A stretch of DNA of 64,000 bases from Fasciolopsis buskii. Its lineage: Eukaryota; Platyhelminthes; Trematoda; Plagiorchiida; Fasciolidae. Location of the stretch: positions 1 to 64,000 of the forward strand of contig LUCM01002247.1 in the NCBI GenBank assembly GCA_008360955.1, given 5' to 3'. Positions 11,890 through 22,239 of the stretch are shown one piece after another. The first letter of the stretch is position 1. The number at the start of each line of letters is the position of its first letter. The translations under genes were made by a program, and so were the position numbers. The notes below the pieces were generated by a model. The model did not search any database. It was not told the origin of the DNA and worked only from the letters and a program-made list of their open reading frames with translations.

Positions 11890-12470
11890 CCCGATTGGTA
11901 TTTGTCAATTTTAGGCATCTGTCGCATCGGTGTGACGTCCGCTTACCGATCAAAGGTCGATTGCACGCAGCAGCATTGAGGTCGGTATTGCTCTAAGGCT
12001 CCGAAACATGGCCGTTGAGGGCAGAAGATACGCGAAGAATTTTGGTGTTTGAACAAGGTTGTCCTCGTAGTATTGACAGGATATGGTGAGAGAGTTTTGT
12101 GAGTAGCTCAGAAGATCGGCGTGAGGTATTAGATTTCAGGGTTCCAGTATTTAGAACAGGCACTGAATCAGAATAGGTTAAGGTGGTTGGGACATGTTTT
12201 GCGCATGTCCACATAACGCTTGCCTCGTTGCAGTTTGTCCTGCGTGGCCAACAGTGATGGAAGATGCTTTGAGATGGCCAGTCGATCACAAAGGGGAAGA
12301 AATGAAAGCTTCAACCATTCGACTGGTTCGTGTACGTGCAGTTACACTACCCAGTTGGATCCACGAGATTCCGTGAAGCGAGGGTTGGAGACAAATAAAG
12401 ATATGGCTCAGTGCCGCAGTCAGCGGCATTCTTGCATTCGAAATCTTCCGTCTCCTGTATATTTCTCCAA
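10716..12470 (+). mobile_element. RTE-III retrotransposon copy, degenerate
   Basis: The plus strand reads LTWAMEESPKDWHESVIVPIYKKAG (start of RT, 11045-11125), RIRAYGDLSPKFNTRSGVGQ and CSLSPFHFNLVVEMIVEVAL (11410-11535), SDLEYADHGVPLSEDRSKLE (decayed YADD box, about 11590), GEVDRYSYLNNC (11775), LRWLGHVLRM-like text near 12180, and AQCRSQRHSCIRNLPSP at 12405-12455. Numerous stops and frameshifts, plus a CA microsatellite, interrupt it. Confidence 0.8.
11849..11886. repeat. (CA)n microsatellite
   Basis: About 19 perfect CA units sit inside the decayed RTE-III copy. Confidence 0.97.
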
Positions 12471-13339
12471 CTTACTATTTTGTGGTCGATCTTTCGTTAT
12501 TTATCGTTCCCTTTTCATGTTTGCTAGGTGATATCGTGAGGTAACAACCGAATCCAGAGCTCGGTGGTGCTAGGTTGTTCGCCGTACGGATCCAATTGAA
12601 CACCACAAGACTGTGATTTTGTCTGCATGGGGAAAACTTTGTTAAGTGTACCATCTGACGGCACAGTCTATTCGGTGTCTTTCGTTAACGACGCGTTAAT
12701 CTAGGCTACTCAAACTACTTTTGTGGTTATAAATACTCGGACGTCTCAAATCGAACCCTGGAAGTTCAGGGTTACAGTGACCGTTAGTATGCCCGACTCA
12801 GTTCGATGTCAAACTCATACTGGGATTAAAGCGTTTCCTAATATGAACATTAGTAGAGGGAACATCTGATTGATTGATGCATGTGACAAAATCTGAAAGA
12901 ATGTATGGCAAATATCAGTTGCGTACTTACTGTGCAGTCCCAGCTGCAGGGTCTCCGCCAGGCGACTCGAAAACAGAACTAAGAAGCAGGTGAAGCAGAA
13001 TAGGGAACACCGGATGTTGTGGAGGACAAGCCACAAGAAGTGAAACTGATTGGACTATGCATAGTTGTGAAAAAACTGCTTGGAGGCGTCCGAAGAAAGA
13101 AACAGACAACGCGTCCGTAATCGGTTTGTCCGCATCACTTGTAGGACTGAGCAAACCAGCTTCGAGCTTTGAAGAAACGATTCGAGATAGATAGTTTAAT
13201 ATTTGCCGTCAAATTTAATGACGAATAAAACGAAAAATCTTCCAGAAAAAGAAAGAATAGATTATTCCGGCAAAAAACTTGAAAAAATCATGGGCAAAGT
13301 AAAAAATGGACTTCAAGAAGAGATTAACTATATACTCAC

Positions 13340-13843
13340 CAAGATACGTTCAAACAACAAGGCCACTCTAAGGGGTAGAGGACCACTCGAACCATCAGTC
13401 ATCGGAGACTGTCGTATATTAGCTGCCAACTCATCGGCGTTTCGTAACAAAATCGGAGACAGACGAAGCCATACACCAGTAAATGCATTCGGTGGAACAT
13501 TCATTCTTTCTAAGGTTACCGGGTCCGTCGCCTGGTTCGCTAGATCATTAGCGTGTATGAGAGCCATTAGCCACCAGGAGAAAGGTCGCCCAGATTGTGC
13601 TTTTTGAATATGAATTTGACGGAAATCGGACCAGAAAAGTGCGGTCATTGACTTGTTCCTAAGAGAAACATTGTCCTTTAGGGTCAAGTTCGAGCTGACA
13701 ACAGACGGAGGCGTTGTTCTGGTCACACGTGCTTTTAACGTGGATATAGCGAGGGCGGAGTAATTCCAAGCCATAGAGGTAGCTGTTCCCAATTGTTCGG
13801 ACCATGAAGCTGTGGTACCGGAAATACGTTCATTGTAGACTAC
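13340..13843 (-). CDS. EPG5: EPG5 exon 12
   Basis: The exon is 504 nt, phase 0 on both sides, with acceptor TTATTCACTTTACAG and donor TTG|GTGAGT. It encodes VVYNERISGTTASW, then ATSMAWNYSALAISTLKARV (compare human PTQVWFAWTVLNMES). FSWWLMALIHANDLANQATD and GVWLRLSPILLRN parallel human RWAHQALVTPSDHP and IWQKFFLLYLHRP. The match is moderate but in the right order and place. Confidence 0.82.
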
Positions 13844-14225
13844 CTGTAAAGTGAATAACATGCTTACTTAATCAGCGAAGATGTATAGCACGCCGGACTA
13901 GGTACATTGATAAACTGAGGATCATAAAACTCACGGTAGTTTCTCTACTTAGACTGATAATCAAATAGCCCGCACTTCTTTTATGCGCATTATGTGACGG
14001 TGAATTTTTCCTGAAAACTTTCAATCTCCTACTACTAACATATACCAAGTAGCCAAGCTCTGTAGGTCATCTGCAAAGTCTTCGTTTTAATAAGGCTAAT
14101 TGCAGAGAAGTCATCCGTCAGCAGGGGTCGATTGCTTTGCGCTCGTAGTCCGTGGCCGTGAAAATCAGTGACGGATAGATGCAAAAGCATCACGTGAAGT
14201 TTAACAAACCGTCGAGCCTGCCCGG

Positions 14226-14415
14226 TAGCGCGCAATGGCTAAGACGTTCGACTCAAAATCATTCGTCCCGGGTTCGCGTCCCAGTTTGGGCGCAGTGGAT
14301 ATGCACTGCTGATGATTCCTAACAAGGATGAAACAGCTGTACAGTGCATCTATGGTTTCTTAACGGTGAGTCGAGCGTTGAGATTATATGGTGAAGCATT
14401 TCATGAAAAAATGTT
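14226..14415 (+). mobile_element. tRNA-derived SINE with hammerhead ribozyme
   Basis: The head resembles a tRNA: an A-box-like tagcgcgcaatggctaag at 14225-14242 and a B-box ggttcgcgtcc near 14269-14279, both needed for RNA polymerase III. Just downstream is a hammerhead fold at 14301-14349. The layout (pol III boxes, then hammerhead) is that of the schistosome Sm-alpha SINE-like repeats. The 3' end is not sharply defined. It lies in the EPG5 intron between exons 11 and 12, on the opposite strand. Confidence 0.7.
14301..14349 (+). ncRNA. hammerhead ribozyme (minimal type I)
   Basis: Stem I is a perfect 8-bp helix, atgcactg (14301-14308) with cagtgcat (14342-14349). The core CTGATGA is intact at 14309-14315. 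Stem II is TCC/GGA with loop TAACAA (14317-14328). GAAA follows at 14330-14333. Stem III is the very short AC/GT with loop AGCT (14333-14340). The cleavage triplet is GTA, with the scissile bond after 14341. The usual G10.1-C11.1 pair is a T-T mismatch (14316 and 14329), which may lower activity. Short stem III is typical of retroelement-borne hammerheads. Confidence 0.75.
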
Positions 14416-15763
14416 TGTTTGTCAAAAACACCCCGATTGCCCATGACTCGGGATACCTCGCTTGACTACCTCGTGTCTGATGTCAATAGCACCAAATGGT
14501 TGATTTCTTGAAATAAAAGCTTACTCTTTCTGACAAGTCGCATGGAAAGCCTCGATGTACCAAAATAACCAACATATGCCATCACAATACAATTCGATCG
14601 CAGTTCAGTGCTAGTAAAGCATACATATATATAATCAGTAGTATATGGATGAGTGGACAAAATTTCCCAGGAAGCAAACGACCGGTTTCGCAGTCACTAC
14701 TGCTCGTCAGGTATGCGTACTCGATACTCTCCTGTCAAAATATTCTCACACCTATACACGTCGAATCGGTATGTCGCACCAGAATGTAATTTGTAGCGTC
14801 AGGATTGTGCACGGAAGCTACTCGATGAAGAGTTCACAAAAGAATTAGAACTGTGATTCGCTGATAATTGTCAGTTGGGCTGTCTCAACAAAAATGGGCA
14901 GCTTCCAGTTAGCTGATATTCGAAATCGCTTTTACTTCTGCCTTCACTTTCGATAATGAAAAAATCACCGAGAATCACCAGGAGTGTGTACATGTACTCA
15001 AACCCAAGGCGGACAGTCGTAAATATGAAATTTGACTGCTAGGCTGTCCGAACTAGTCATCGATAGCTCGATGGACATAAACATTTCATGATATGGCATT
15101 TAGTCGACGCTGGCTTGTTTGTAATGATCCTATCCAGTCATGTATTACTTATAAATAAGAAGACCAAGCACAAAGAATGCTTCGCATTCGGGTTACAGAG
15201 CTTGGCTGTTTATTCAATTTGATTGGTAGATTTAAGCTGTTTATGAGACAGGATTTCGGATAATAGGAGATAATTCCGACATGAAGTAGAAGCCGTACCG
15301 ACCGAGTAAACCTGAAGAGGAAAAGGCGAATAAGCATTACAGCCCAGCCAGCGCACGGTAGATAATTGAATTATCCGCAAACGGGAACCTGATTTCGATT
15401 TAGGCTTTGGTCAATTTTACCTACCGCTGCAACTATTGTCAATTCAAGCGGAAAGCCACTGATCTCGATCCAGCTCCCTTAGTTTCTTTCCTTTGCAACC
15501 AACATTGTTTAAATACTCATTTCTTCTTTTGGCCGCAGCGACCACTACAGTGCTGAATATCCATACTTGAAGTATTACATTTCTACATTGACGCTAACTG
15601 TTAGTTAGAACAGCTGACGATGCATGCTGAAGCATGCAACCAATGCGCGTAAACAGCGGCTATCACCTATACTTGGGTTGAAATGACAATGTGTGCCGTT
15701 TGATACACAGACTCATGTGGCTATCAAACATCTTACGTACAATGAGCTCAAACAGATACTCAC

Positions 15764-16696
15764 TTGAAATTGTTTTTTTAACAAGAAACAGAATTCCGAG
15801 TTCATCCAAGCCAGGACGTTGCACCGACCGCCAAATTGTGCCGGAATATAGTCACTGGTAATCCATAAATCCATACAGACCATCCATTCCAGAAGATCCA
15901 CACTATCGGACTGTGTGAACCAATGCGGTTGACTCAAAAGATTTAGTGCTATCGTTTTGATCAATCCCGAGCAGTTACGAGGTCGAAGCAAACAAGCATC
16001 TAAACAGCAGCCCACAAATAGTGCTAGGAAAGATGATCTGGCACTGATGTTCATATGACTTGCTACAATAAACTCAACCAACTGCGAAATGTTAGAGGTT
16101 AGATTTTCCGGATCATCATCTTTCGTAGCTGGATTTACAGAAATGTATCTATGAAGGAGGATCGACGATGCGCGCAGAATCAACTTCCAATCAAGTGAAA
16201 CAAGAATTGTGCGTATGTTATCTTGGAGCAAAGTGGTCTTGGAATCTGAAGAAGCAAAAAGCATAGAGTAGATCGACAACTGAAGGAATGCGGCAACGGG
16301 ATTGCGGTCAGAATTCGTTTGGAGTAGTTTCTGCCAAGCTCGTGTGAGTTCGGTTCTTGCTGAGTCTGTTATTGGCTTCTGCTGCAAATTAATGGCGCAA
16401 CCTGGCAGATGCAACCGAGTCACCATATTTATGCACCAAGAGATAACTGGATCCGCATTAGAAAATAAGTGGTTTGGAACAACGGAATCCTGACTATGAG
16501 ATCGTTGTGACGTGACAGAAGGACGACGAACAGGACCTTCGGTACGGGAATTTCTCCGTAGATGTGTGTGACCATCACTTTTAAGCTCATTTTGAACTGG
16601 AAGCTCGAGGGACAATCGACGATAACCCAATGTATTGAGTAAAAGGTTGGTCGCAGATGAGGCTGTAAATTTTGTCGATGTTAAGATTTGCTCCAC
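15764..16696 (-). CDS. EPG5: EPG5 exon 11
   Basis: This is the largest exon found (933 nt, 311 codons), with acceptor CTTCCTCGTTCCAG and donor CAA|GTGAGT, phase 0 on both sides. It starts VEQILTSTKFTASS, has an insertion-like hydrophilic segment (RRNSRTEGPVRRPSVTSQRS), then VISWCINMVTRLHLP matching human FNQWAWNLILRLKLH. PVAAFLQLSIYSMLFAS and WKLILRASSILLHRYIS match human MPIGCYLALSMTAV and HLRTVVHVLDKILPLF. The C-terminal third, ending in EFCFLLKKQFQ, is helical. Confidence 0.9.
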
Positions 16697-17639
16697 CTGG
16701 AACGAGGAAGAATGAATCAGTGGATGTTTATGACGACTGAATTATTCACAGAAATTCACGCAAAAGAGGTGTAATTTCACCAGCAAGCTAGACAAGGCTT
16801 TAAAAAAATCGATATGGGACGAATTAGTTATTTCGTTATGGTTGTTATTCGACTTAGATATGTGCTGAAGGCTATCTCATCCAGACATCTCGAGGTAAAA
16901 CAGTAGAACAAAAAACAATATCTTGACTGTCAACGAGTAATCAAACCCAGCAAACACCGAGACCGACATTTACGAGTACCACATATTACACAATAAACAG
17001 TTCTCTCAATAGCGGCAACACAGAATAACGACCAGCAGAAATGAATGTCCACGAAATACACCATCAGACTCACGATTGGATGGTTTTGAATAACAGAAAG
17101 TCGACTTCTGTGTTGGATTCGTCGTTCAGACAGCCTCACCAAACCCAAAGCAAAATTCATCTGTAGTGAGAGTCCCAAAAATGGTTCACCAGTTTTCTAA
17201 ACGGAACAAACGAAGTGTGATGACTTATATCTTCGAAAACTTCGTGGATAGAATTAGTTTGTTACAATAGGGGAATTTATTGATTTAGTTCGATTTACAT
17301 GTATTGCAACAGAGAAGTAAGGCAAGAAATCTTTATTGGTGCATGGAGCAAACGAACAGTTAACGACAAACAACGGCTCAATGAGCTATAACACAAAATG
17401 CCATTCTATGAACCGATTTAGACAGCTCGCATGTTGATATGTCCAGAATGTCACTGTAGTTCTGACCTAGTGGTAAACTGTGAGCAGGAAAAACCCACAG
17501 ATCACGACTAAGCTAATGTGTTCTTAAGAAAGCAGTGATGCTCAGGGACATTGTTTTCCGCCAGCGATGTTTCAGAACCATTGCTCAAGTTTGATGGAAA
17601 CGTCGGGTGAGCTAGGATGGAGCTAAGGACAATCGTCCA

Positions 17640-18840
17640 TGCTAAGCTAATCGCTCTATGGCGGTGTGAACACAAACAACCAACAGCAACGCCTTCTAAG
17701 CTACGAGGAACGATACAAGCACTACGTCGCTGGGTCTCAGCATTATCCCATACCGCAGCTATTCGCCGTTCTTCGTAGGTTGTACAACACGCGTGAAAAG
17801 CAAACTCGTGAGGAACAGACTGGTTTCGCGTTGGTCGTCGATGCGTCGATCAAACCTTCACTTTCCAACAGCTGTTAGACCACCATTTTAATTTCAAACG
17901 TCCAACGATCATTGTAATATTACACATTCGCGCACCTCTCGAAGAGGTACACCGTCAAAACTCAGATCGGGTTAGGGCTTATGACCAACTTTCTCCAACC
18001 TTCGTCATCTCCATTGAAGTACGGCAAGGCCGTCCTGTCTCCCAATCTCCATTCAACTTTCTCACAGATGGTGTTCCACAAAACGTTTCATCTGGTCTTT
18101 TAAACAACGGAGTTGAACTCCACCGAGAAAACTTTTGACTTGGAGCATGCCGATTAAATCACCTGGTTGAGCGACAATGCACAGACAATTCAGCACGCGT
18201 CGGAAAGCTTGGAGATTGGAGTATCCAGACACGATATGTACTTTGCGCCTCCAAATTGCAAGATACTTCTTCAAGACTGACAGAAACCTGTGCCCGCACT
18301 CACCCTTTGTGACAATCGCTTAGAGGTAGTCAATAGCCTCAAGTACTTTGGGGGTCTGATCATACCTGGGGAATTGCGAAAGCCAGAGCAGCAAACCTAC
18401 GCAAACCTACGACACTCGTGGCGCTGTCATGAAATCTGGATTGCCCTCAAGGGAAGAATGCAAAATGTCACAGTTCATAGCGTTCTTCTTTAGGATTGTG
18501 AGAACTGGCCTATCCGCATTGAGGGTGCCCGGCGACTTTCTGTTTTCTACCAATTGTCCCAAAAGCATTGCTCAAGTCTGATAGAAACGTCGGGTGAGTA
18601 ATGGCGAGGTGCATCTTCGTGTGTTGAGTGTAGAAAGTAATCCTCTGACTGCGGCAATCGCTCTACATCATCTTCGGTGGCTGGGATACGTGATGCGTAA
18701 GTATACGCACCGTCTAGCTTATCGGGCTCTTTTCACACGTGCTAGACAAGGATGAAAGAAACGACGCGACGGAGGGGCTTTGACGTAGGTAAGACACATG
18801 GAGATGGTGATTTCAGCCTTGCATACTACCCAATGGCGTA
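17640..18840 (+). mobile_element. RTE-II retrotransposon copy 1
   Basis: The sequence reads REKQTREEQTGFALVVDASI (RT start, decayed), LEHAD-ITWLSDNAQTIQHA (YADD region), HDMYFAPPNCKILLQD, LTLCDNRLEVVNSLKYFGGL, ANLRHSWRCHEIWIALKGRM and VTVHSVLL. Stops interrupt every module. Its nearly identical direct partner is at 48916-50470. A further tiny RT-start fragment lies at about 18985-19020. The intron between it and exon 11 (16697-17640) shows nothing recognisable. Confidence 0.8.
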
Positions 18841-19050
18841 AACCCTTAGGCCTGCTCACAATGTCCCCACAAGTAACAAAACTGAAACTCTAAACGGTTT
18901 ACTGCAGAAAACCGCCTTTAATTTGCTGGTTCACATTTTCTCAAGACCCGTCAAACTCAAAATCTCGGTTAAGCAAAGTGCACGCTCTTAGGCAGACGGG
19001 CCGAGAGGAGGGTTTTGCTCTGACAGTGGATCCGAAATCGATTGACCCTG

Positions 19051-20787
19051 CTGCGTCAGGGAAACATTAATTCAGGATTTGAGTACTGTAACTTAGCTAA
19101 TTGGCCTAATGTCTCGTCAACGAATTTCCTGCACATCTCAGGAAACGAAACAGCCCGCGCTGTGCGTCAACGCCGTGTAGGAGTAGTCTGAAACGGCCTT
19201 TCCGGTTTGGATCTCGGTTAACAGTCGCTTGAGCGCCGTGAGAAGGCAGGGATCAGTCGGCGTCCGAAAAGATAGTTGGATTATGCGCAGTTCATTTGTC
19301 ACCTCGGCATACGCTCCAACAGAATACAGCGCTGACATGCAAAAAGACCAGTTTTATGATGAACTCGTCACTCGTGTTCGGAAGAGCAAAGGCTCTGACA
19401 TTGTAGTGATAGCAGATGATTTCAATGCACAAGTTAAAACACTTAGTGTACCGGAAGCCTCTTTAGGTAGATGCTGCATCTTGCCTCCTAAGCGAACAGA
19501 AAACCCGGACACGCTTCTTCATTTGTGTGCCGACAATAATTCATGCATGTCTAGCACGAATTTCCGACACACTTCGCGCCGCACAGCGACATGGCGCCCA
19601 ACTCGATGGGTAATCACAGTCAGATTGGCCATATTGCAGTAAACAATCACTGGTGCGGTTCTGTCCAGAACTGCAGATCGCACTGGACCATGTACGTCAA
19701 ATTGGACTTGCGTTAGTTTTAATGCGAATTTTGCTGTATTCCAACGGCCGTCGACGCAGGTCACAAGCCCGATTGGCCGTCGAACATGTGTCTGATTCGG
19801 CTGTTCGCAACAGCTACGAGCCGAAACTATCCGAGAAACTAAGAAATTTGACGAACAGTGGGATCAAATCAAGCAGGCGATACATTTGGCGGCACGCTTC
19901 GTCTGCGGTCTACAATCGAACGCTCATCAAAGACACTGCAAGACAAACTCTCAAGATCTGTTGCTCGGTTTGGCATGTGCTTTGCACCTCCAAAGTGTAA
20001 AGTGCTGTCACAGGACTGAACGACAGTAGTCCCGAACTTGATGCTGAATGAAGAGGAACCAACGATTGTGAACCGTTTCACTTACCTTGATAGCCACATG
20101 TCGAACCATGGTAGTTCGGCACTAGAGATAAACATGCGTATATCCAAGGCTCGAGCAGCTGACGCCGAACTGAAACACTTGTGGCGTCGGTCTGATATTT
20201 CACCGAAGTTGAAAGGTCGTGTGTCCTGTGCCGCAGTGCACTCAGTTTTGTTTTATGGTTAAGAGATATGGAGTATGCGTGTTCGGGACGTTCGTCGCTT
20301 GGAGGTTTTAGACCACTGATTTCTACGTAGTACCGCTAGCACTGGATGGAGTGACCGAGTGAGTAATGTTGAGGTAAGGAATCTAGCACTCAGCGCCAAT
20401 TCTGAGAATACTTGGAAGTCGGCAGACGACGTGGCAGTGTGGAGTGAGAAAATTTACAGCGAACTTAGGTAAAGTAAATATCCCGCGTCTTCGTGGTTGG
20501 GGTTCGAAAGACTTGTCAGCTAGCTGGCTGAAGACGCTGAAGGATATGGCATTGAATCGCGAACAGTGGCGATCGAATTATCAATTTCTATCGAATAAGA
20601 ATGGTTGAACGAGTGCGTTTGTACAGTTAGACTGTGTTCCGTGTGTTGGCTACTATAGCGGAGTCTTATCTTTTCCCACCTTTGTAGATCTACTCCCCGT
20701 TCACCTTGGATATTCACTCTTTTTATAGAAACACGTGACCTTAGGGAAAAGACATCGGTTTGTGAGGCTCTGCTTGCTCTTTAACGC
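19051..20787 (+). mobile_element. RTE-I RT-deleted derivative, copy 2 (inverted-repeat arm A)
   Basis: The order is endonuclease (VGVRKDSWIMRSSFVTSAYA to about 19640), linker (RLAVEHVSDSAVRNSYEPKL at 19775-19840), post-YADD RT (from about 19945: SRSVARFGMCFAP in frame), FTYLDSHMSNHG, VNRFTYL and the 3' end. It is truncated at the 5' side relative to copies 1 and 3 (match begins at 19052, cagggaaacattaattcagg) and ends in its own tail ctggtggatgatgatcggg. It carries the same disabling stops as the other copies. It is the plus-strand arm of a large inverted repeat around EPG5 exon 10. Confidence 0.88.
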
Positions 20788-20804
20788 TGGTGGATGATGA
20801 TCGG

Positions 20805-20890
20805 GATTGATGTTATGGGTGAGGGGATGCTGCGACATGTGGCTCACAACCGAAGTTACTGGCGTGAATGCTACTCATTATTTCTCCTCT
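20805..20890 (+). mobile_element. short RTE ORF-tail fragment
   Basis: The text gtggctcacaaccgaagtta and following bases read VAHNRSYWRECYS, the terminal DMAHNRSQWRSCC-type motif of RTE ORFs. It is a remnant of another family, next to the arm A tail. Confidence 0.5.
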
Positions 20891-21120
20891 CTTTTATCCA
20901 CGGTCTGCAGAAATTCTATTCAAATATTGCATTAGCAGCGTGCTTGTTTTCAAGGCTACATAAATACGAATGATATGATAGTGGTTTAATGAATCGATGG
21001 AAGACGGTAGAAGTTAAATTTACAGATGAGTGAGATATAGAAGAGAAAGACAAGATGAGAATACTAACTATTGAGAATGGAAAATGTTGGATGATGTCAA
21101 CTGATTTTTAGACCACTTAC

Positions 21121-21288
21121 GACGTTTAGGTAGGACTCCCAACTGAGACGACACAATAGAGTTCGAGAGAGAATGTGAGTAAATGCATTGGGTTCTTGAT
21201 TCACCAACCAGCAAATGAGTTCGTCGACGTCGTCAGCTGAAGGTCGAAGGAGATGGAAGGGTGCCTCGTTCGCCAGTAGCAAGAGCAG
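21121..21288 (-). CDS. EPG5: EPG5 exon 10 (between inverted arms)
   Basis: The exon is exactly 168 nt (56 codons), phase 0 on both sides, with acceptor TTAATATCTCAG and donor GTC|GTAAGT. It encodes LLLLANEAPFHLLRPSADDV, then ELICWLVNQEPN and LLCRLSWESYLNV. This aligns with human LYLFKELPLYLWQPSASE, IRDWLLNYN and ILEGLNWGF, a clear orthologous block. The exon sits between two 1.73-kb inverted retrotransposon arms, one starting about 330 bases from its donor side and the other 1.35 kb from its acceptor side. Skipping it would keep the frame. Confidence 0.9.
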
Positions 21289-22239
21289 CTGAGATATTAA
21301 TAAAAGAACATGAGACCGAGCGGACAATTGTTTTCGACATTTCTAAACATACTAGTATACTTATTGAAATCTGAAACCTACAATTTATCACAATTCAAAA
21401 AACCTCAAATACAACTTATCAGACATAAGTTTTGGTTGAATGACGCAACGTCAAAAAAAGACAATTTGCGCTACGCATCAATGGCATGACAACAAAGCAA
21501 AAATTTGACACATACTGCGAGACCTAGGAATTCATACAGTTATTTCATAACAAACGATAACCTGAACATTTTTCCATACAGTATAACGCCTTCAATCATT
21601 GAATCAAAGTCGAACTAACAAAAATGGCAACGAATCAGTATACAAGACGCCAAAAAACTTCTATTTATCATTTGAACGCCTGATTCTGTACATGTTGCCA
21701 CATTCGTGTTGACGTGGTTCACGCATTTGCTGACAGAATTTGTGCGAGTTGCTCACACAATCACACGGAGCTGAGTCAGCCTACGAGCAAACAGAAATAC
21801 CGAAGCATGAATCGCACATAAATTGACATTTAACTGCTTCACTTTTGCAACTCGTGCCGTGTGCGCTTTTCAAAAGCCTCGTCACGACTGTAGCGAGAAT
21901 TCAAGTTTCCACCATGCCTCATGCGACCGATAGACCATCGTTTTGATCGACTCACCCACCTCCAATCATTCGTACTCTGTCCCGTCAAACCGGTGGATTG
22001 GGATAATTTACAGAGCGTGACCAATAACGGATTCAACGGTGAGATCAATCTCTGCTCAACCAGGAAACCGATCATCTTGACCAGATTTTAGTTTACCATC
22101 TGCGTAAATTTGTCGCACTGGGAGTAAGTCATTTACGACGTTTCTAATTGGGTGACTCTTCCGATGCAGTCAAATTCCTGCAGTCGTAGGATATGTATTC
22201 AAGGCGCTACCAGCGTCCAAACAGTGCAGTGATTATTGT
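21289..22239. other. loop of the inverted repeat, acceptor side of exon 10
   Basis: This is AT-rich, apparently single-copy intron DNA between exon 10 and the duplicated block. Apart from the exon 10 acceptor region I see nothing in it. Confidence 0.5.
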
